A stretch of DNA of 64,000 nucleotides from CAZBMJ01 sp964493205 (GCA_964493205.1 CAZBMJ010000001.1:62001-126000); one strand, 5' to 3'; positions 1 through 7,853 are shown, counted from the stretch's first letter. A program made the numbers and translations. The notes: generated from the sequence alone by a model not told the origin.

Positions 1-258
1 TATGTTTTAGGTGTGGAAAAAGCAAAAAATATATTACTTGATAAGCTTCCTGCTATGGTTAAATCTAGTTATAGTCGTATTTATAAAAACCGTAATTTTT
101 CTGCTATAGCTTTTGTGGACCAAGCTGTTTGTCAAGCGTGCATGAGAAGAATTCCTCATGAAATATCTATTAAAGTTTATCGGTGTGAAGGCTTAGAACA
201 ATGCCCTTCTTGTCAAAGGTTTTTAGTCCCTACTCTGGTGCAAGAATCGCAGGGGTAA
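1..258 (+). CDS. C4-type zinc-ribbon protein, C-terminal fragment (5' end outside window)
   Basis: The reading frame is open to the first base of the window, so this is the tail of a longer gene; the GTG at 13 is only an internal codon. The visible 85 residues hold two Cys pairs, CQAC and CPSC, separated by about 25 residues, ending CPSCQRFLVP. This matches the C-terminal zinc ribbon of the zf-RING_7 family, which normally follows a long coiled coil. The coiled coil would lie upstream and cannot be checked. The stop is 3 bases before glyA, so the two are probably co-transcribed. The exact function of these proteins is poorly defined. Confidence 0.75.
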   Translation, partial: YVLGVEKAKNILLDKLPAMVKSSYSRIYKNRNFSAIAFVDQAVCQACMRRIPHEISIKVYRCEGLEQCPSCQRFLVPTLVQESQG

Positions 259-261
259 AAA

Positions 262-1476
262 ATGTTTTTAAAACAATCTGACGAACTTATTTATAATCTT
301 ATTAAGTCTGAAGAGCTTAGACAAAAAAACACGCTATCTTTAATCGCCAGTGAAAACATTACCTCAAAAAGTGTTAGAGAAGCAGTAGGTAGTGTCTTTA
401 CTAATAAATATGCAGAAGGTTACCCCAATAAAAGATACTATGCAGGGTGTGAATTCAATGACGAACTTGAACAAGTTGCGATTGATAGAGTAAAAAAGCT
501 TTTTAATGCGCAAGCTGCCAATGTGCAGCCTCATTGCGGATCCAGTGCTAATTTAGCTGCTTATTTTGCTTTAGCTAACACTGGCGATACGATACTAGCC
601 ATGGATTTAGATCATGGTGGTCATTTAACCCATGGCGCTAGTGTTAATTTTAGCGGTAAATTATTTAATTTTGTTCATTATGGCGTTAGCAAAAAAGACT
701 CTATTATAGACTACGAACAAGTCCGTGAATTGGCATTACTACATAAACCAAAAATAATTATTGCGGGAGCTTCGGCCTATAGTAGATTTATTGATTTTGC
801 TAAGTTTAGAGCCATAGCAGATGAATGCCAAGCATATTTTTTAGTTGATATGGCTCATATTGCTGGTTTGATAGCTGCTGATCAGCATCCTTCTCCAGTG
901 CCATATGCTGATATTGTAACTTCTACCACTCATAAAACCTTAAGAGGACCACGAGGTGGTTTAATACTTTGCAAAGAAGAATTTAAGAAAAAGATCAATA
1001 GCTTAGTTTTTCCTGGAATGCAGGGTGGACCACTTATGCACGAAATTGCAGGCAAAGCTGTTTGTTTTAACGAAGCTTTAAGCCCAAAGTTCAAAGAGTA
1101 TCAAAAAAATATAGTAAGTAACGCCAAAATTTTGGCTGAAACGTTAATCAATAATGGCATGAATTTGGTATCTGGTGGCACTGATAATCACTTAATTTTA
1201 GTTAACTTACAAAATAGTGGTTTGACAGGTAAAGAAGCTGAAGGAATGCTTAACGAGATAGGTTTGATCGTTAATAAAAATAAAATTCCTTATGACGAAA
1301 CTCCAGCAACTATCACTAGTGGCATACGTTTAGGCACACCAAGTATAACTTCGAGAGGGATGCTTAAGCCGCAAATGCAGATAATAGGCCAAATTATTGT
1401 TGATTGCCTCAAAAAAAGATCGAGCAATGCTAGCCTAAAGCAAAAAGTTTTAGAATTAGCAAATGATTTTATCTAG
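262..1476 (+). CDS. glyA: Serine hydroxymethyltransferase
   Basis: PLP enzyme of the cytosol that interconverts serine and glycine and makes 5,10-methylenetetrahydrofolate. The 404-residue protein is full length for the bacterial family. Visible hallmarks are EGYPNKRYYAGCEF (residues 52-65), the HCGSSAN segment (91-97), the PLP-contacting D196 and H199 in VDMAHIAG, and the Schiff-base lysine K225 in TSTTHKTLRGPRGG. The ATG lies 3 bases after the preceding stop, with AGGGG 250-256 as ribosome site. No unusual feature is seen. Confidence 0.97.
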   Translation: MFLKQSDELIYNLIKSEELRQKNTLSLIASENITSKSVREAVGSVFTNKYAEGYPNKRYYAGCEFNDELEQVAIDRVKKLFNAQAANVQPHCGSSANLAAYFALANTGDTILAMDLDHGGHLTHGASVNFSGKLFNFVHYGVSKKDSIIDYEQVRELALLHKPKIIIAGASAYSRFIDFAKFRAIADECQAYFLVDMAHIAGLIAADQHPSPVPYADIVTSTTHKTLRGPRGGLILCKEEFKKKINSLVFPGMQGGPLMHEIAGKAVCFNEALSPKFKEYQKNIVSNAKILAETLINNGMNLVSGGTDNHLILVNLQNSGLTGKEAEGMLNEIGLIVNKNKIPYDETPATITSGIRLGTPSITSRGMLKPQMQIIGQIIVDCLKKRSSNASLKQKVLELANDFI

Positions 1477-1584
1477 TACCATGTTTTGTTAATGTCAGAT
1501 GAGGCACATTAAGAAGAAAGACAAATATGGCTTACAGTACCATAATAAAAAACGTAAAAATTATATTGTTTTAGTTAATTAAAT

Positions 1585-1623
1585 TTGACAAAAAATGTTA
1601 CCGTTTGTACAATATATTGCACA
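1585..1623 (+). promoter_or_regulatory. Sigma-70 promoter with overlapping palindromic operator for the toxin-antitoxin pair
   Basis: A perfect -35 box TTGACA (1585-1590) is followed after 17 bases by TACAAT (1608-1613). The -10 is embedded in an 18-bp near-perfect palindrome at 1606-1623 (TGTACAATA / TATTGCACA, 8 of 9 positions symmetric). It sits just upstream of the toxin start at 1638. This is where a HigA-type antitoxin would bind to repress its own operon; the binding is inferred from the arrangement. Confidence 0.75.
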
Positions 1624-1637
1624 GATAGGTAAGCTGA

Positions 1638-1937
1638 ATGATTAAAATTTATCGAACTATTGAATTTATTGAATGGTTTTCGCTAGAAAGTGAGAAATCG
1701 AAAGTTCAAATTGATGGTCGCCTATCAAAAATTCAAGATGAAAATTATTTTGGTTCCCATAAATTTGTTGGTGATGATAAAGCTGAAGTATGGGAACTTA
1801 AATGGAAAAATGGTCGCAGAGTTTATTATGCTTACCTGCCAGAAAGCCAGATTTTAGTTTTATTTTGAGGAATAAAAAATGCTCAAAAAAAAGATATTAA
1901 AAACGCAAAAAGCCTCTACACTAAATATGTTGAATAA
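1638..1937 (+). pseudogene. higB: HigB/RelE-type addiction toxin interrupted by an in-frame TGA
   Basis: The first 76 codons (1638-1865) encode a short RelE-superfamily mRNase-like toxin of the addiction-module killer family (KFVGDDKAEVWELKW, GRRVYYAYL). Translation stops at TGA 1866-1868, but the same frame continues without further stops for 22 codons to TAA 1935-1937. It reads GIKNAQKKDIKNAK and so on, exactly the conserved C-terminal tail of the family (usually GGxKxxQxxDIxxAK). The TGA occupies the place of the first conserved Gly, as from a GGA to TGA change. TGA is used as a normal stop elsewhere in the window, so the toxin is probably truncated and inactive or weakened. Confidence 0.8.
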
Positions 1938-2217
1938 TCATAAACCAAAAAAGCTAAAATTAAATGCCGATGTAAAACCTTATAACCCTACTAAAGCACT
2001 GTTAGATGAAAATAGAATAGGTAAAGCTATTTGGGAGTGTCTTAAAAATGGTGATACTGAAGGTGTTATTGAAGTGATCAGTATTCATCTTGAGGCACTG
2101 AATAAAACTCAATGTATACAAAATGCACAGATACCTAAAACAACTTTTTATCATACTTTGAGAAGTAAAAATCCAACTCTTAAGACGCTTGCAAAGCTTA
2201 TTCATGCTTGTGCATAA
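1927..2217 (+). CDS. higA: HigA-type antitoxin (HTH DNA-binding protein)
   Basis: A 96-residue antidote protein with the family pattern YNPTKALLDE, then CLKNGDTEGVIEV, then an HTH-like segment IQNAQIPKTTFYHTLRSKNPTLKTLAKLIHA. I chose the ATG at 1927 because it overlaps the original toxin stop at 1935-1937, the usual translational coupling of these pairs. An upstream ATG at 1879 would add 16 basic residues that are really the toxin tail read in another frame. Expected role: neutralise the toxin and repress the promoter at 1585-1623 through the palindrome. It looks intact although its toxin is interrupted. Confidence 0.8.
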   Translation: MLNNHKPKKLKLNADVKPYNPTKALLDENRIGKAIWECLKNGDTEGVIEVISIHLEALNKTQCIQNAQIPKTTFYHTLRSKNPTLKTLAKLIHACA

Positions 2218-2399
2218 CTATGTTCAAAGCACATTGGATGTTGGCAAGTGACGAATTAAAAATTTCATATATTTATTAACCCATTATTTATTATTACAAC
2301 TTTATATAGTAAAAATATGCCTTATGAACAAGCGATCTGAATGAAACTTTCGTTTTTATGGTTTCAATAAAGTTAAATTTTAAAAAAAGAGGTGTTGCG

Positions 2400-3665
2400 T
2401 TGATTAAACTTAGCCAAGGCGTAGTTGTTATGGGTGGTCAATGGGGAGATGAAGGCAAGGGCCGCTTGGTTGATACTATAGCCGAATATTGTGATGTGGT
2501 CGTCAGATTTCATGGTGGAAATAATGCCGGTCACTCTTTGCATATTGGTAACTCTTCTTTAATATTGCATCTTATACCTTGTGGGATTGTTCGGCCTAAT
2601 AAACTTTGTTTAATTGGCAATGGTGTAGTTTTTGATCCACAAATATTTTTTGAAGAAATTTTAAAACTTGAACAAAATGGCATAAAAGTTAGTAATGAAA
2701 ATCTTAAAGTTTCTTACGACGCTCATATAATTTTTCCTTTTCATAAGTCTCTTGATTCACAGCGCGAAGCAAGTGCTCATGGTTTAGGTACTACTAAACG
2801 TGGCATTGGGCCCTGTTACGAAGATAAAATAGCCAGAGTAGGTATACGAGCTAAAGACTTAGTATGTAAAAATATTTTAGAGAAAAAACTTTCTTTTTTT
2901 GCAGAAACTAAAAATATTAATTTAAATGAGCTGTTAGTAGAATTTTTGCACTATGGTGAAAAACTAAAACCATTTTTAGCAGATGTTGGCGAAATCCTAC
3001 AGCAAAGCTTTGATAATAATAAACGAGTTTTATTTGAAGGTGCACAGGGTGCATTATTAGATGTAGATCATGGTACCTATCCGTTTGTTACTTCGTCTAA
3101 CTGCGTAGCTGCCCAGGCGTCTATTGGTTCGGGTATAGGCCCAAACTATTTGCAAGATATTTTTATGGTTTCAAAAGCTTATTGTACTAGGGTAGGCGAT
3201 GGTCCTTTCCCCACTGAAGGCACAAGTGCTGAGCAAGAAGTGATCAGGGCTAGAGGTTTTGAATATGGGGCTACAACTAAGCGTCCACGTAGATGTGGTT
3301 GGCTTGATCTGCCTGCACTTAGATATGCCGCTAGAATTAACGGTGCTACTGGAATTTTACTGACTAAAATAGATATTTTATGCGATATGGGTCCAATAAA
3401 AGTATGTGTAGGATATAAAGATTGTTTGGGTAATACTATTTATAATTTTGCAGAGGTTTTAAAACTTATTCAACAAAATGAAAAAGTTTATCCTCATTAT
3501 GCAGAGTTTAATAACTTGCCAGCTATGCCAAATAGCGTTAAGCAAACAAGTGATTTATCAAAAGAAGCACAGGAATTAATTTTATTAATTGAAAAAGAAG
3601 TGAAAGTGCCTGTAAAAATGTTATCATTTGGTAAAGAAAGAGGTAAAGAAATTTGGTTTAATTGA
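2400..3665 (+). CDS. purA: Adenylosuccinate synthetase
   Basis: GTP-dependent enzyme joining IMP and aspartate in AMP synthesis. The N-terminal GGQWGDEGKGR loop, HGGNNAGHS and GTTKRGIGPCYEDK, and the C-terminal TTKRPRRCGWLDL, are all present. I chose TTG 2400 (421 residues) because AGAGGTG (2388-2394) sits at the right distance and the family starts a few residues before the GQWGDEGKG loop. ATG 2358 would add 14 residues and lacks a ribosome site. It is separated from the toxin-antitoxin pair by about 180 bases with no gene. It appears functional. Confidence 0.95.
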   Translation: MIKLSQGVVVMGGQWGDEGKGRLVDTIAEYCDVVVRFHGGNNAGHSLHIGNSSLILHLIPCGIVRPNKLCLIGNGVVFDPQIFFEEILKLEQNGIKVSNENLKVSYDAHIIFPFHKSLDSQREASAHGLGTTKRGIGPCYEDKIARVGIRAKDLVCKNILEKKLSFFAETKNINLNELLVEFLHYGEKLKPFLADVGEILQQSFDNNKRVLFEGAQGALLDVDHGTYPFVTSSNCVAAQASIGSGIGPNYLQDIFMVSKAYCTRVGDGPFPTEGTSAEQEVIRARGFEYGATTKRPRRCGWLDLPALRYAARINGATGILLTKIDILCDMGPIKVCVGYKDCLGNTIYNFAEVLKLIQQNEKVYPHYAEFNNLPAMPNSVKQTSDLSKEAQELILLIEKEVKVPVKMLSFGKERGKEIWFN

Positions 3666-3675
3666 TTTTTAGTTG

Positions 3676-3704
3676 TTGACAATTATTCTAAAAGATTTTA
3701 GTAA
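3676..3704 (+). promoter_or_regulatory. Putative promoter of the tRNA cluster
   Basis: TTGACA at 3676-3681 is a perfect -35 hexamer, and a weak -10 candidate TAGTAA lies at 3699-3704 after 17 bases. It is placed 40 bases before the first tRNA, where a stable-RNA promoter is expected. The -10 is poor, so only the position and the -35 support the call. Confidence 0.5.
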
Positions 3705-3743
3705 AAAGCATTGCTAATTGAAGTGATAGACGATGAGTAAGAA

Positions 3744-3818
3744 GCTGGCGTAGCTCAATGGTAGAGCATCTGCCTTGTAAGCAGGAGGTTGCGGGTTCAA
3801 GTCCCATCGTCAGCTCCA
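3744..3818 (+). tRNA. tRNA-Thr (anticodon TGT)
   Basis: Cloverleaf by eye: acceptor GCTGGCG pairs with CGTCAGC, the anticodon loop CTTGTAA gives TGT, the T arm contains GGTTCAAGTCC, and CCA is encoded (3816-3818). It is first in a tRNA cluster ahead of secE. Confidence 0.95.
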
Positions 3819-3825
3819 AAAATAT

Positions 3826-3911
3826 GCAGGGATGCCCGAGCGGCCAATGGGAGCAGACTGTAAATCTGCCGGCGCAAGCCTTCGAAGGTTCGAATCCTTC
3901 TCCCTGCACCA
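3826..3911 (+). tRNA. tRNA-Tyr (anticodon GTA)
   Basis: Acceptor GCAGGGA pairs with TCCCTGC and the anticodon loop CTGTAAA gives GTA. It has the long variable arm of a class II tRNA, GGTTCGAATCC in the T arm, and encoded CCA (3909-3911). The 86-base length fits tRNA-Tyr. Confidence 0.95.
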
Positions 3912-3917
3912 ATTTTC

Positions 3918-3993
3918 GCGGGAATAACTCAATTGGTAGAGTGTCAGCCTTCCAAGCTGAATGTCGCGGGTTCGAGCCCCGTTTCCCGCTCCA
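3918..3993 (+). tRNA. tRNA-Gly (anticodon TCC)
   Basis: Acceptor GCGGGAA pairs with TTCCCGC, the anticodon loop CTTCCAA gives TCC, the T arm contains GGTTCGAGCCC, and CCA is encoded at 3991-3993. Confidence 0.95.
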
Positions 3994-3997
3994 TTTG

Positions 3998-4073
3998 GCT
4001 GCCATAGCTCAGTTGGTAGAGCACGTCCTTGGTAAGGACGAGGTCACCAGTTCGATCCTGGTTGGTAGCTCCA
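3998..4073 (+). tRNA. tRNA-Thr (anticodon GGT)
   Basis: Acceptor GCTGCCA pairs with TGGTAGC, the loop TTGGTAA gives GGT, and CCA is encoded at 4071-4073. In many proteobacteria this tRNA is followed by tuf; here only 67 bases of non-coding DNA separate it from tRNA-Trp. Confidence 0.95.
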
Positions 4074-4140
4074 AATATTGTTTGTTTTTTGTCTCGATTT
4101 AATTTTTGAAATAGTGTATTTGTATTAAGAAGGTTTTTAT

Positions 4141-4216
4141 AGGTCACTGGCTCAATTGGTAGAGCATCGGTCTCCAAAACCGAGGGTTAGGGGTTCGAGT
4201 CCCTTGTGGCCTGCCA
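4141..4216 (+). tRNA. tRNA-Trp (anticodon CCA)
   Basis: Acceptor AGGTCAC pairs with GTGGCCT, the anticodon loop CTCCAAA gives CCA, the T arm contains GGTTCGAGTCC, and 3' CCA is encoded at 4214-4216. It lies directly upstream of secE, its common position. Confidence 0.95.
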
Positions 4217-4232
4217 TCCTTTGGAGGAAAAT

Positions 4233-4622
4233 GTGAAATCTTTAGGTGCACGGGTTTTCGTGTTTTTTATGTTTGCAACTTCTATGGTTGCCTTGGCTTT
4301 TAGTTTTGCCGCAAGAGATATATTTTCTTTTTTACAAGTAAATAATATTGAAGTATTGGGTGATTCTTTTAGATTAAGCTCTTTAGTTGGGGTATCTTTC
4401 GCCATTTTGCTTGGTTTATTCTTTGGTATATTTTACCCAAAATCAAGACATTATGTAGAACAATGTGTAGCAGAATTTGATAAAGTTGCGTGGCCGTCAT
4501 TGCCTGAAACTAAAAAAGCTACTCTCACAGTGGTTATGGTATCTTTTATAGCTTCATGTATTTTGGGTGTTTTTGACACAGCTTTTTCATGGCTTACAAG
4601 TCATAACTTATTTATGTGGTAA
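4233..4622 (+). CDS. secE: Preprotein translocase subunit SecE
   Basis: Inner-membrane subunit that clamps SecY in the Sec channel. I chose GTG 4233 because GGAGGA (4223-4228) sits just ahead; the longer open frame from 4206 begins inside tRNA-Trp. The 129-residue product has hydrophobic segments near residues 6-28 and 45-65, the conserved amphipathic segment CVAEFDKVAWPSLPETKKAT, and a final membrane helix VVMVSFIASCILGVF. This three-helix layout matches the longer proteobacterial SecE form. The secE-nusG order is conserved. Confidence 0.93.
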   Translation: MKSLGARVFVFFMFATSMVALAFSFAARDIFSFLQVNNIEVLGDSFRLSSLVGVSFAILLGLFFGIFYPKSRHYVEQCVAEFDKVAWPSLPETKKATLTVVMVSFIASCILGVFDTAFSWLTSHNLFMW

Positions 4623-4655
4623 AAATAGTATATTTTTTAATAACTTAGCTTTTCA

Positions 4656-4682
4656 AAAGACTTATATTTAAGTCTTTTTTAT
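4656..4682 (+). terminator. Intrinsic terminator or attenuator between secE and nusG
   Basis: Nine-base-pair stem AAAGACTTA (4656-4664) with TAAGTCTTT (4669-4677), a 4-base loop, then a T run. It suggests that nusG is at least partly transcribed separately from secE. Confidence 0.6.
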
Positions 4683-4734
4683 TTTCCCCGTGGGCTCTTG
4701 CATTTAATTGAAGCAAATGACAGACTCTCGCTTG

Positions 4735-4740
4735 TATAAT
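4735..4740 (+). promoter_or_regulatory. Possible -10 box of a nusG promoter
   Basis: A perfect TATAAT lies 18 bases before the nusG start and downstream of the hairpin at 4656-4682. No good -35 is found at 16-18 bases; TTGAAG at 4708 is too far away. Such motifs arise easily in AT-rich DNA. Confidence 0.35.
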
Positions 4741-4757
4741 TTAAGGTAAAATACATT

Positions 4758-5348
4758 ATGACTACAGAAGATAATGAAAATTTAGATACAGAAATTGAAA
4801 TTGAGCCACAAAATCCAAACATGAAATGGTATGTTCTTCATACTACTTCTGGCATGGAAAATAAAGTTAAAGCCTCGTTGGAAGAAAGAATCGCTAAGTT
4901 TGGTTTTGCTGAAAAGTTTGGCGAAATTTTAGTTCCCACAGAAACTGTAGAGCATGTAAAAAATAATGTTCGTAGAATGGCGAGCAGAAAGTGCTTGCCA
5001 GGATATGTAATTTTACAGATAGAGCTTAACCCAGAAACCAGCCAGCTAGTAAGAGCCACATCTAAAGTTTTAGGGTTTGTTGGTGGTAGTAAAAAAATGC
5101 CTCTGCCTATTACTAAAAGAGAAGCAGAAAGAATGCTGCAACTTGCCAAAGGTGTAAAAACTACGGTAGTAAGCATAGACTTTAATGAAGGTGAAAATAT
5201 TAAAATAATAGATGGTCCGTTTGCTAATTTCCAAGGTGTTATTGAAGAAGTCAAATCAGATAAGAAAAAACTTAGAGTTATGGTATCTATTTTTGGACGT
5301 TCCACCCCAGTTGAGCTTGACTTTGCTCAGGTTGAAAAAGTGCGTTAA
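4758..5348 (+). CDS. nusG: Transcription elongation/termination factor NusG
   Basis: Binds RNA polymerase and links it to Rho or the ribosome. After an acidic N-terminal extension of about 22 residues (TEDNENLDTEIEIEPQ), the NGN domain starts at MKWYVLHTTSGMENKVK. It continues through RKCLPGYVILQIE and VRATSKVLGFVGG. The C-terminal KOW motif reads GENIKIIDGPFANFQGVIEEV. The 196 residues are normal for bacterial NusG. It is followed by a terminator, not by rplK directly, because a secreted-protein gene lies between them. Confidence 0.96.
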   Translation: MTTEDNENLDTEIEIEPQNPNMKWYVLHTTSGMENKVKASLEERIAKFGFAEKFGEILVPTETVEHVKNNVRRMASRKCLPGYVILQIELNPETSQLVRATSKVLGFVGGSKKMPLPITKREAERMLQLAKGVKTTVVSIDFNEGENIKIIDGPFANFQGVIEEVKSDKKKLRVMVSIFGRSTPVELDFAQVEKVR

Positions 5349-5374
5349 GATTATTTATTGTTTATAATTTTATT

Positions 5375-5402
5375 AAGTCATATTTTTTAATATGGCTTTT
5401 TG
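5375..5402 (+). terminator. Intrinsic terminator after nusG
   Basis: Stem AAGTCATATT (5375-5384) pairs with AATATGGCTT (5389-5398, one T-G pair) around a TTTT loop and is followed by TTTT. It separates nusG from the secreted-protein gene. Confidence 0.6.
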
Positions 5403-5419
5403 TTTATTTGAAGGTTTAT

Positions 5420-6415
5420 ATGAAAAAATTAATTCTATTTCTTTTAATTTTTAGTTTTTTAGGTGCAAATTGCGATATTAATCAATCACCTAATGCACCA
5501 GCAGTTACTTCAATTAATCAAAATATTGGAAAAGATCTAGTTATAGGGGAGACCACAATATCCAATGGCGAGAAAGTTTATTTTGGGTTTGAAATCATTG
5601 ATAAAGATAATTACCAATTTTGGCATCAGTATAGAAGAGAAGCCCGCGATATAGCAAATATTCTTAGGATATATCCTCTAAGAATTGAGAACATAAACAT
5701 TGAAAAAAACCGTAAATTTTTAGACTATCCTAACGCGTTAGCTACTAGCCTTGGATATACACAAGAAGAGCATCACGAACTAATAAATTTTTTTAAAAAT
5801 AGCCCTAAGAATATAGCAGAAGAAGATAGAGAGGATAATTATTTTTATGAATTATTTGAAGGAGTAGGGAATGGCTTTGGGGGAATGGATCTTGCAGAAA
5901 GCTCGGGCCAAGGGAAGCGTTCTTTTTATATGATTTATGCATCCAAAATTCCAATTACAAAACGTTTTAAAAATGAAGATTATGATAAGAGCCTAAATTA
6001 TAGGAAAAATTTTGGTAATATTATTATGAGTATGTCAGGAATAACAGCTTTCGATGTTCCTACAGTAACGCATACCGGGATTGCTAGAAATCCTATAGAG
6101 TTCTTAGCTGATAAATTACAATATCCTAAGATTTCCATGGAGTTGCATGGCTTTGGAGCTCAGGTTTGGTTAAAATTTTTTGAAGATAAAAAATATATGA
6201 TTACACGCCCATTAGACCATATGGCAGAGATTTTTAACAAATCTGGGTTAAAGATAAACGATAACTTTTGGCTTAAAAATCTACCAGCTCAGCTGCAGGC
6301 GTTGAAAGATGCTAAAAAAGACTTCAATTTTTCTTTAGGCGGTATTCAGGACTTAACTACAGTTACCCTTGAAGCATTAGCTAAGTTTTATAAAGGCAGT
6401 GTTGATTTGCCTTAG
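5420..6415 (+). CDS. Secreted protein of unknown function inserted between nusG and rplK
   Basis: The start ATG 5420 has GAAGG at 5410-5414; an upstream TTG at 5408 is unlikely. The 331-residue product begins with a lysine-poor hydrophobic signal (KKLILFLLIFSFLGANC). The Cys resembles a lipoprotein site, but the -3 to -1 residues G-A-N do not fit a lipobox well, so a plain signal peptide is possible. The mature part is acidic and aromatic-rich (FWHQYRREARDIANILRIYP; GVGNGFGGMDL; MELHGFGAQVWLKFF). I do not recognise a family. A gene of this type inside the nusG-ribosomal protein block is unusual. Confidence 0.75.
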   Translation: MKKLILFLLIFSFLGANCDINQSPNAPAVTSINQNIGKDLVIGETTISNGEKVYFGFEIIDKDNYQFWHQYRREARDIANILRIYPLRIENINIEKNRKFLDYPNALATSLGYTQEEHHELINFFKNSPKNIAEEDREDNYFYELFEGVGNGFGGMDLAESSGQGKRSFYMIYASKIPITKRFKNEDYDKSLNYRKNFGNIIMSMSGITAFDVPTVTHTGIARNPIEFLADKLQYPKISMELHGFGAQVWLKFFEDKKYMITRPLDHMAEIFNKSGLKINDNFWLKNLPAQLQALKDAKKDFNFSLGGIQDLTTVTLEALAKFYKGSVDLP

Positions 6416-6519
6416 TTTAGTTAGTTATATCCTATTGCTATTTGGCTTATTTTTGTTAAGACAAGAGCAAAAGTGTGTAGGTGGCAGCTTAGGGAGTTAA
6501 TGCAGAAAATCTCTAGTCT

Positions 6520-6593
6520 CTACGTGCCACGCCTTGTGCGAGGCATCCAGGTAATTAGTTTTCTGGATACCGTGAACAAGTCACGGTACGTAG
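6520..6593. repeat. Interspersed palindromic repeat, copy 1 (shorter)
   Basis: A 74-bp element running from CTACGTGCC to GGTACGTAG. Its second half contains GGATACCGTGAACAAGTC followed by CGGTACG, and the two halves form a large imperfect inverted repeat (CTACGTGCC...CATCCAG against CTGGATACC...TACGTAG). A second copy lies at 43759-43855. Copy 1 lacks a roughly 23-base internal piece flanked by AATTA direct repeats. A 60-codon open frame across it is not a gene. Confidence 0.8.
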
Positions 6594-6673
6594 GAATAGC
6601 TAAATTCCTTAAATTGCTACCTATAAAACCACAGTGGGAGCTTAAAAAGCGTTAGTACCACAAAGGAGAAAAC

Positions 6674-7117
6674 ATGGCTAAAAAAGCTACTGCGTATATT
6701 AAGTTGCAAATACCTGCGGGTAAGGCTAATCCTTCACCACCGGTAGGACCAGCTCTTGGTCAACATTCTGTTAATATCATGGGATTTTGTAAAGAATTCA
6801 ATGCTAGAACCCAAGATCAAATGGGTATGGTTATCCCTGTTGTTATTACAGTGTATCAAGATAAGTCTTTTACTTTTGTTACCAAAACCCCACCTGCCCC
6901 TATTTTGATCAAAAAAACTCTTGGTCTTAAAATGGAGAAAAAACCTGGTTCAGGCGCTAAAAACCCTGGAAAAGAAAAAGTAGGTAAAATTACTCAAAAA
7001 CAATTAGAAGATATAGCTACGCTAAAAATGGCTGATTTGAATTGTTACGATGTGAAAGCTGGTGCAAAAATTATTGCTGGAACAGCGCGTTCCATGGGCA
7101 TCGACGTCGTAGGTTAA
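6674..7117 (+). CDS. rplK: 50S ribosomal protein L11
   Basis: Binds the GTPase-associated region of 23S rRNA. The 147-residue protein carries the N-terminal AYIKLQIPAGKANPSPPVG, then GPALGQHSVNIMGFC, and the C-terminal TARSMGIDVVG. AGGAGAA precedes the ATG. rplA follows after 34 bases, so rplK-rplA form one operon. It starts 80 bases after the palindromic repeat, so its promoter must lie in or near that element or further upstream. Confidence 0.97.
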   Translation: MAKKATAYIKLQIPAGKANPSPPVGPALGQHSVNIMGFCKEFNARTQDQMGMVIPVVITVYQDKSFTFVTKTPPAPILIKKTLGLKMEKKPGSGAKNPGKEKVGKITQKQLEDIATLKMADLNCYDVKAGAKIIAGTARSMGIDVVG

Positions 7118-7151
7118 TTTTTAATGTTTTTGAGATAAAAAGAGGAATAAA

Positions 7152-7853
7152 ATGGCTAAAAAAGGCAAAAGATATACAAAAGTTTCAGCAAAACTAGAAC
7201 ACAACAAATGCTATGATCTTGCATCGGCTTGTGCTTTGCTTAAAGAAACCAAAAGTGCAAAATTTGATGAATCTGCTGATATTGCTATAAATCTTGGTGT
7301 GGATCCACGCCATGCTGACCAAATGGTGAGAGGGGCAGTGGTTCTTCCACATGGTACAGGAAAAACAGTTCGTGTGGCAGTATTTGCCAAAGGTGCTAAA
7401 GCTGAAGAAGCTAAAGCGGCTGGTGCAGATATTGTTGGTGCAGAAGATCTAGCTACTAAAGTAGAACAAGGATTTTTGGACTTCGATAGAGTTATCGCTC
7501 ATCCAGAAATGATGATCGTTGTTGGTAAACTTGGAAAAGTATTAGGCCCAAGAGGTTTGATGCCCAATCCTAAAGTTGGTACCGTGACCATGGATGTGGC
7601 TAAAGCTGTGCAAGAAGCTAAGGGCGGAAAAGTAGAGTTTAAAGTTGATAAAAATGGAGTACTGCATATTCCATTTGGTAGAGCTTCTTTTGATAAAGAA
7701 AAGCTTGAAGGCAATTTAAAAACTTTATTAGAAACTGTACAAAAACTAAAACCTCACAGCTTAAAAGGTATCTATATGAGAAAGATAGTTCTTTCTTTGA
7801 CTATGGGACCGTCTATTAAACTTGATATGCAACAAATCATAGCTAGTTTATAG
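7152..7853 (+). CDS. rplA: 50S ribosomal protein L1
   Basis: L1-stalk protein; in many bacteria it also represses its own rplK-rplA operon. The 233 residues match the usual length. Visible signatures are NLGVDPRHADQMVRGAVVLPHGTGK, in the stretch 55-80, and KLGKVLGPRGLMPNPKVGT, then the C-terminal LKGIYMRKIVLSLTMGPSIKLD. A strong hairpin terminator follows 27 bases after the stop. Confidence 0.97.
   Translation: MAKKGKRYTKVSAKLEHNKCYDLASACALLKETKSAKFDESADIAINLGVDPRHADQMVRGAVVLPHGTGKTVRVAVFAKGAKAEEAKAAGADIVGAEDLATKVEQGFLDFDRVIAHPEMMIVVGKLGKVLGPRGLMPNPKVGTVTMDVAKAVQEAKGGKVEFKVDKNGVLHIPFGRASFDKEKLEGNLKTLLETVQKLKPHSLKGIYMRKIVLSLTMGPSIKLDMQQIIASL

Noticed and set aside
1866..1868. TGA inside the toxin gene read as evidence for a recoded genetic code (UGA as Gly)
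   Set aside because: TGA ends several intact genes in typical overlaps, for example at 20802-20804 and 21827-21829, so it is a normal stop here.
3688..4177. Open frames over the tRNA cluster on both strands
   Set aside because: They translate tRNA sequence; the tRNA cloverleafs fully explain the region.
6473..6655. 60-codon open frame before rplK
   Set aside because: It runs across the palindromic repeat, has no ribosome site, and its sequence matches the non-coding copy at 43759-43855.
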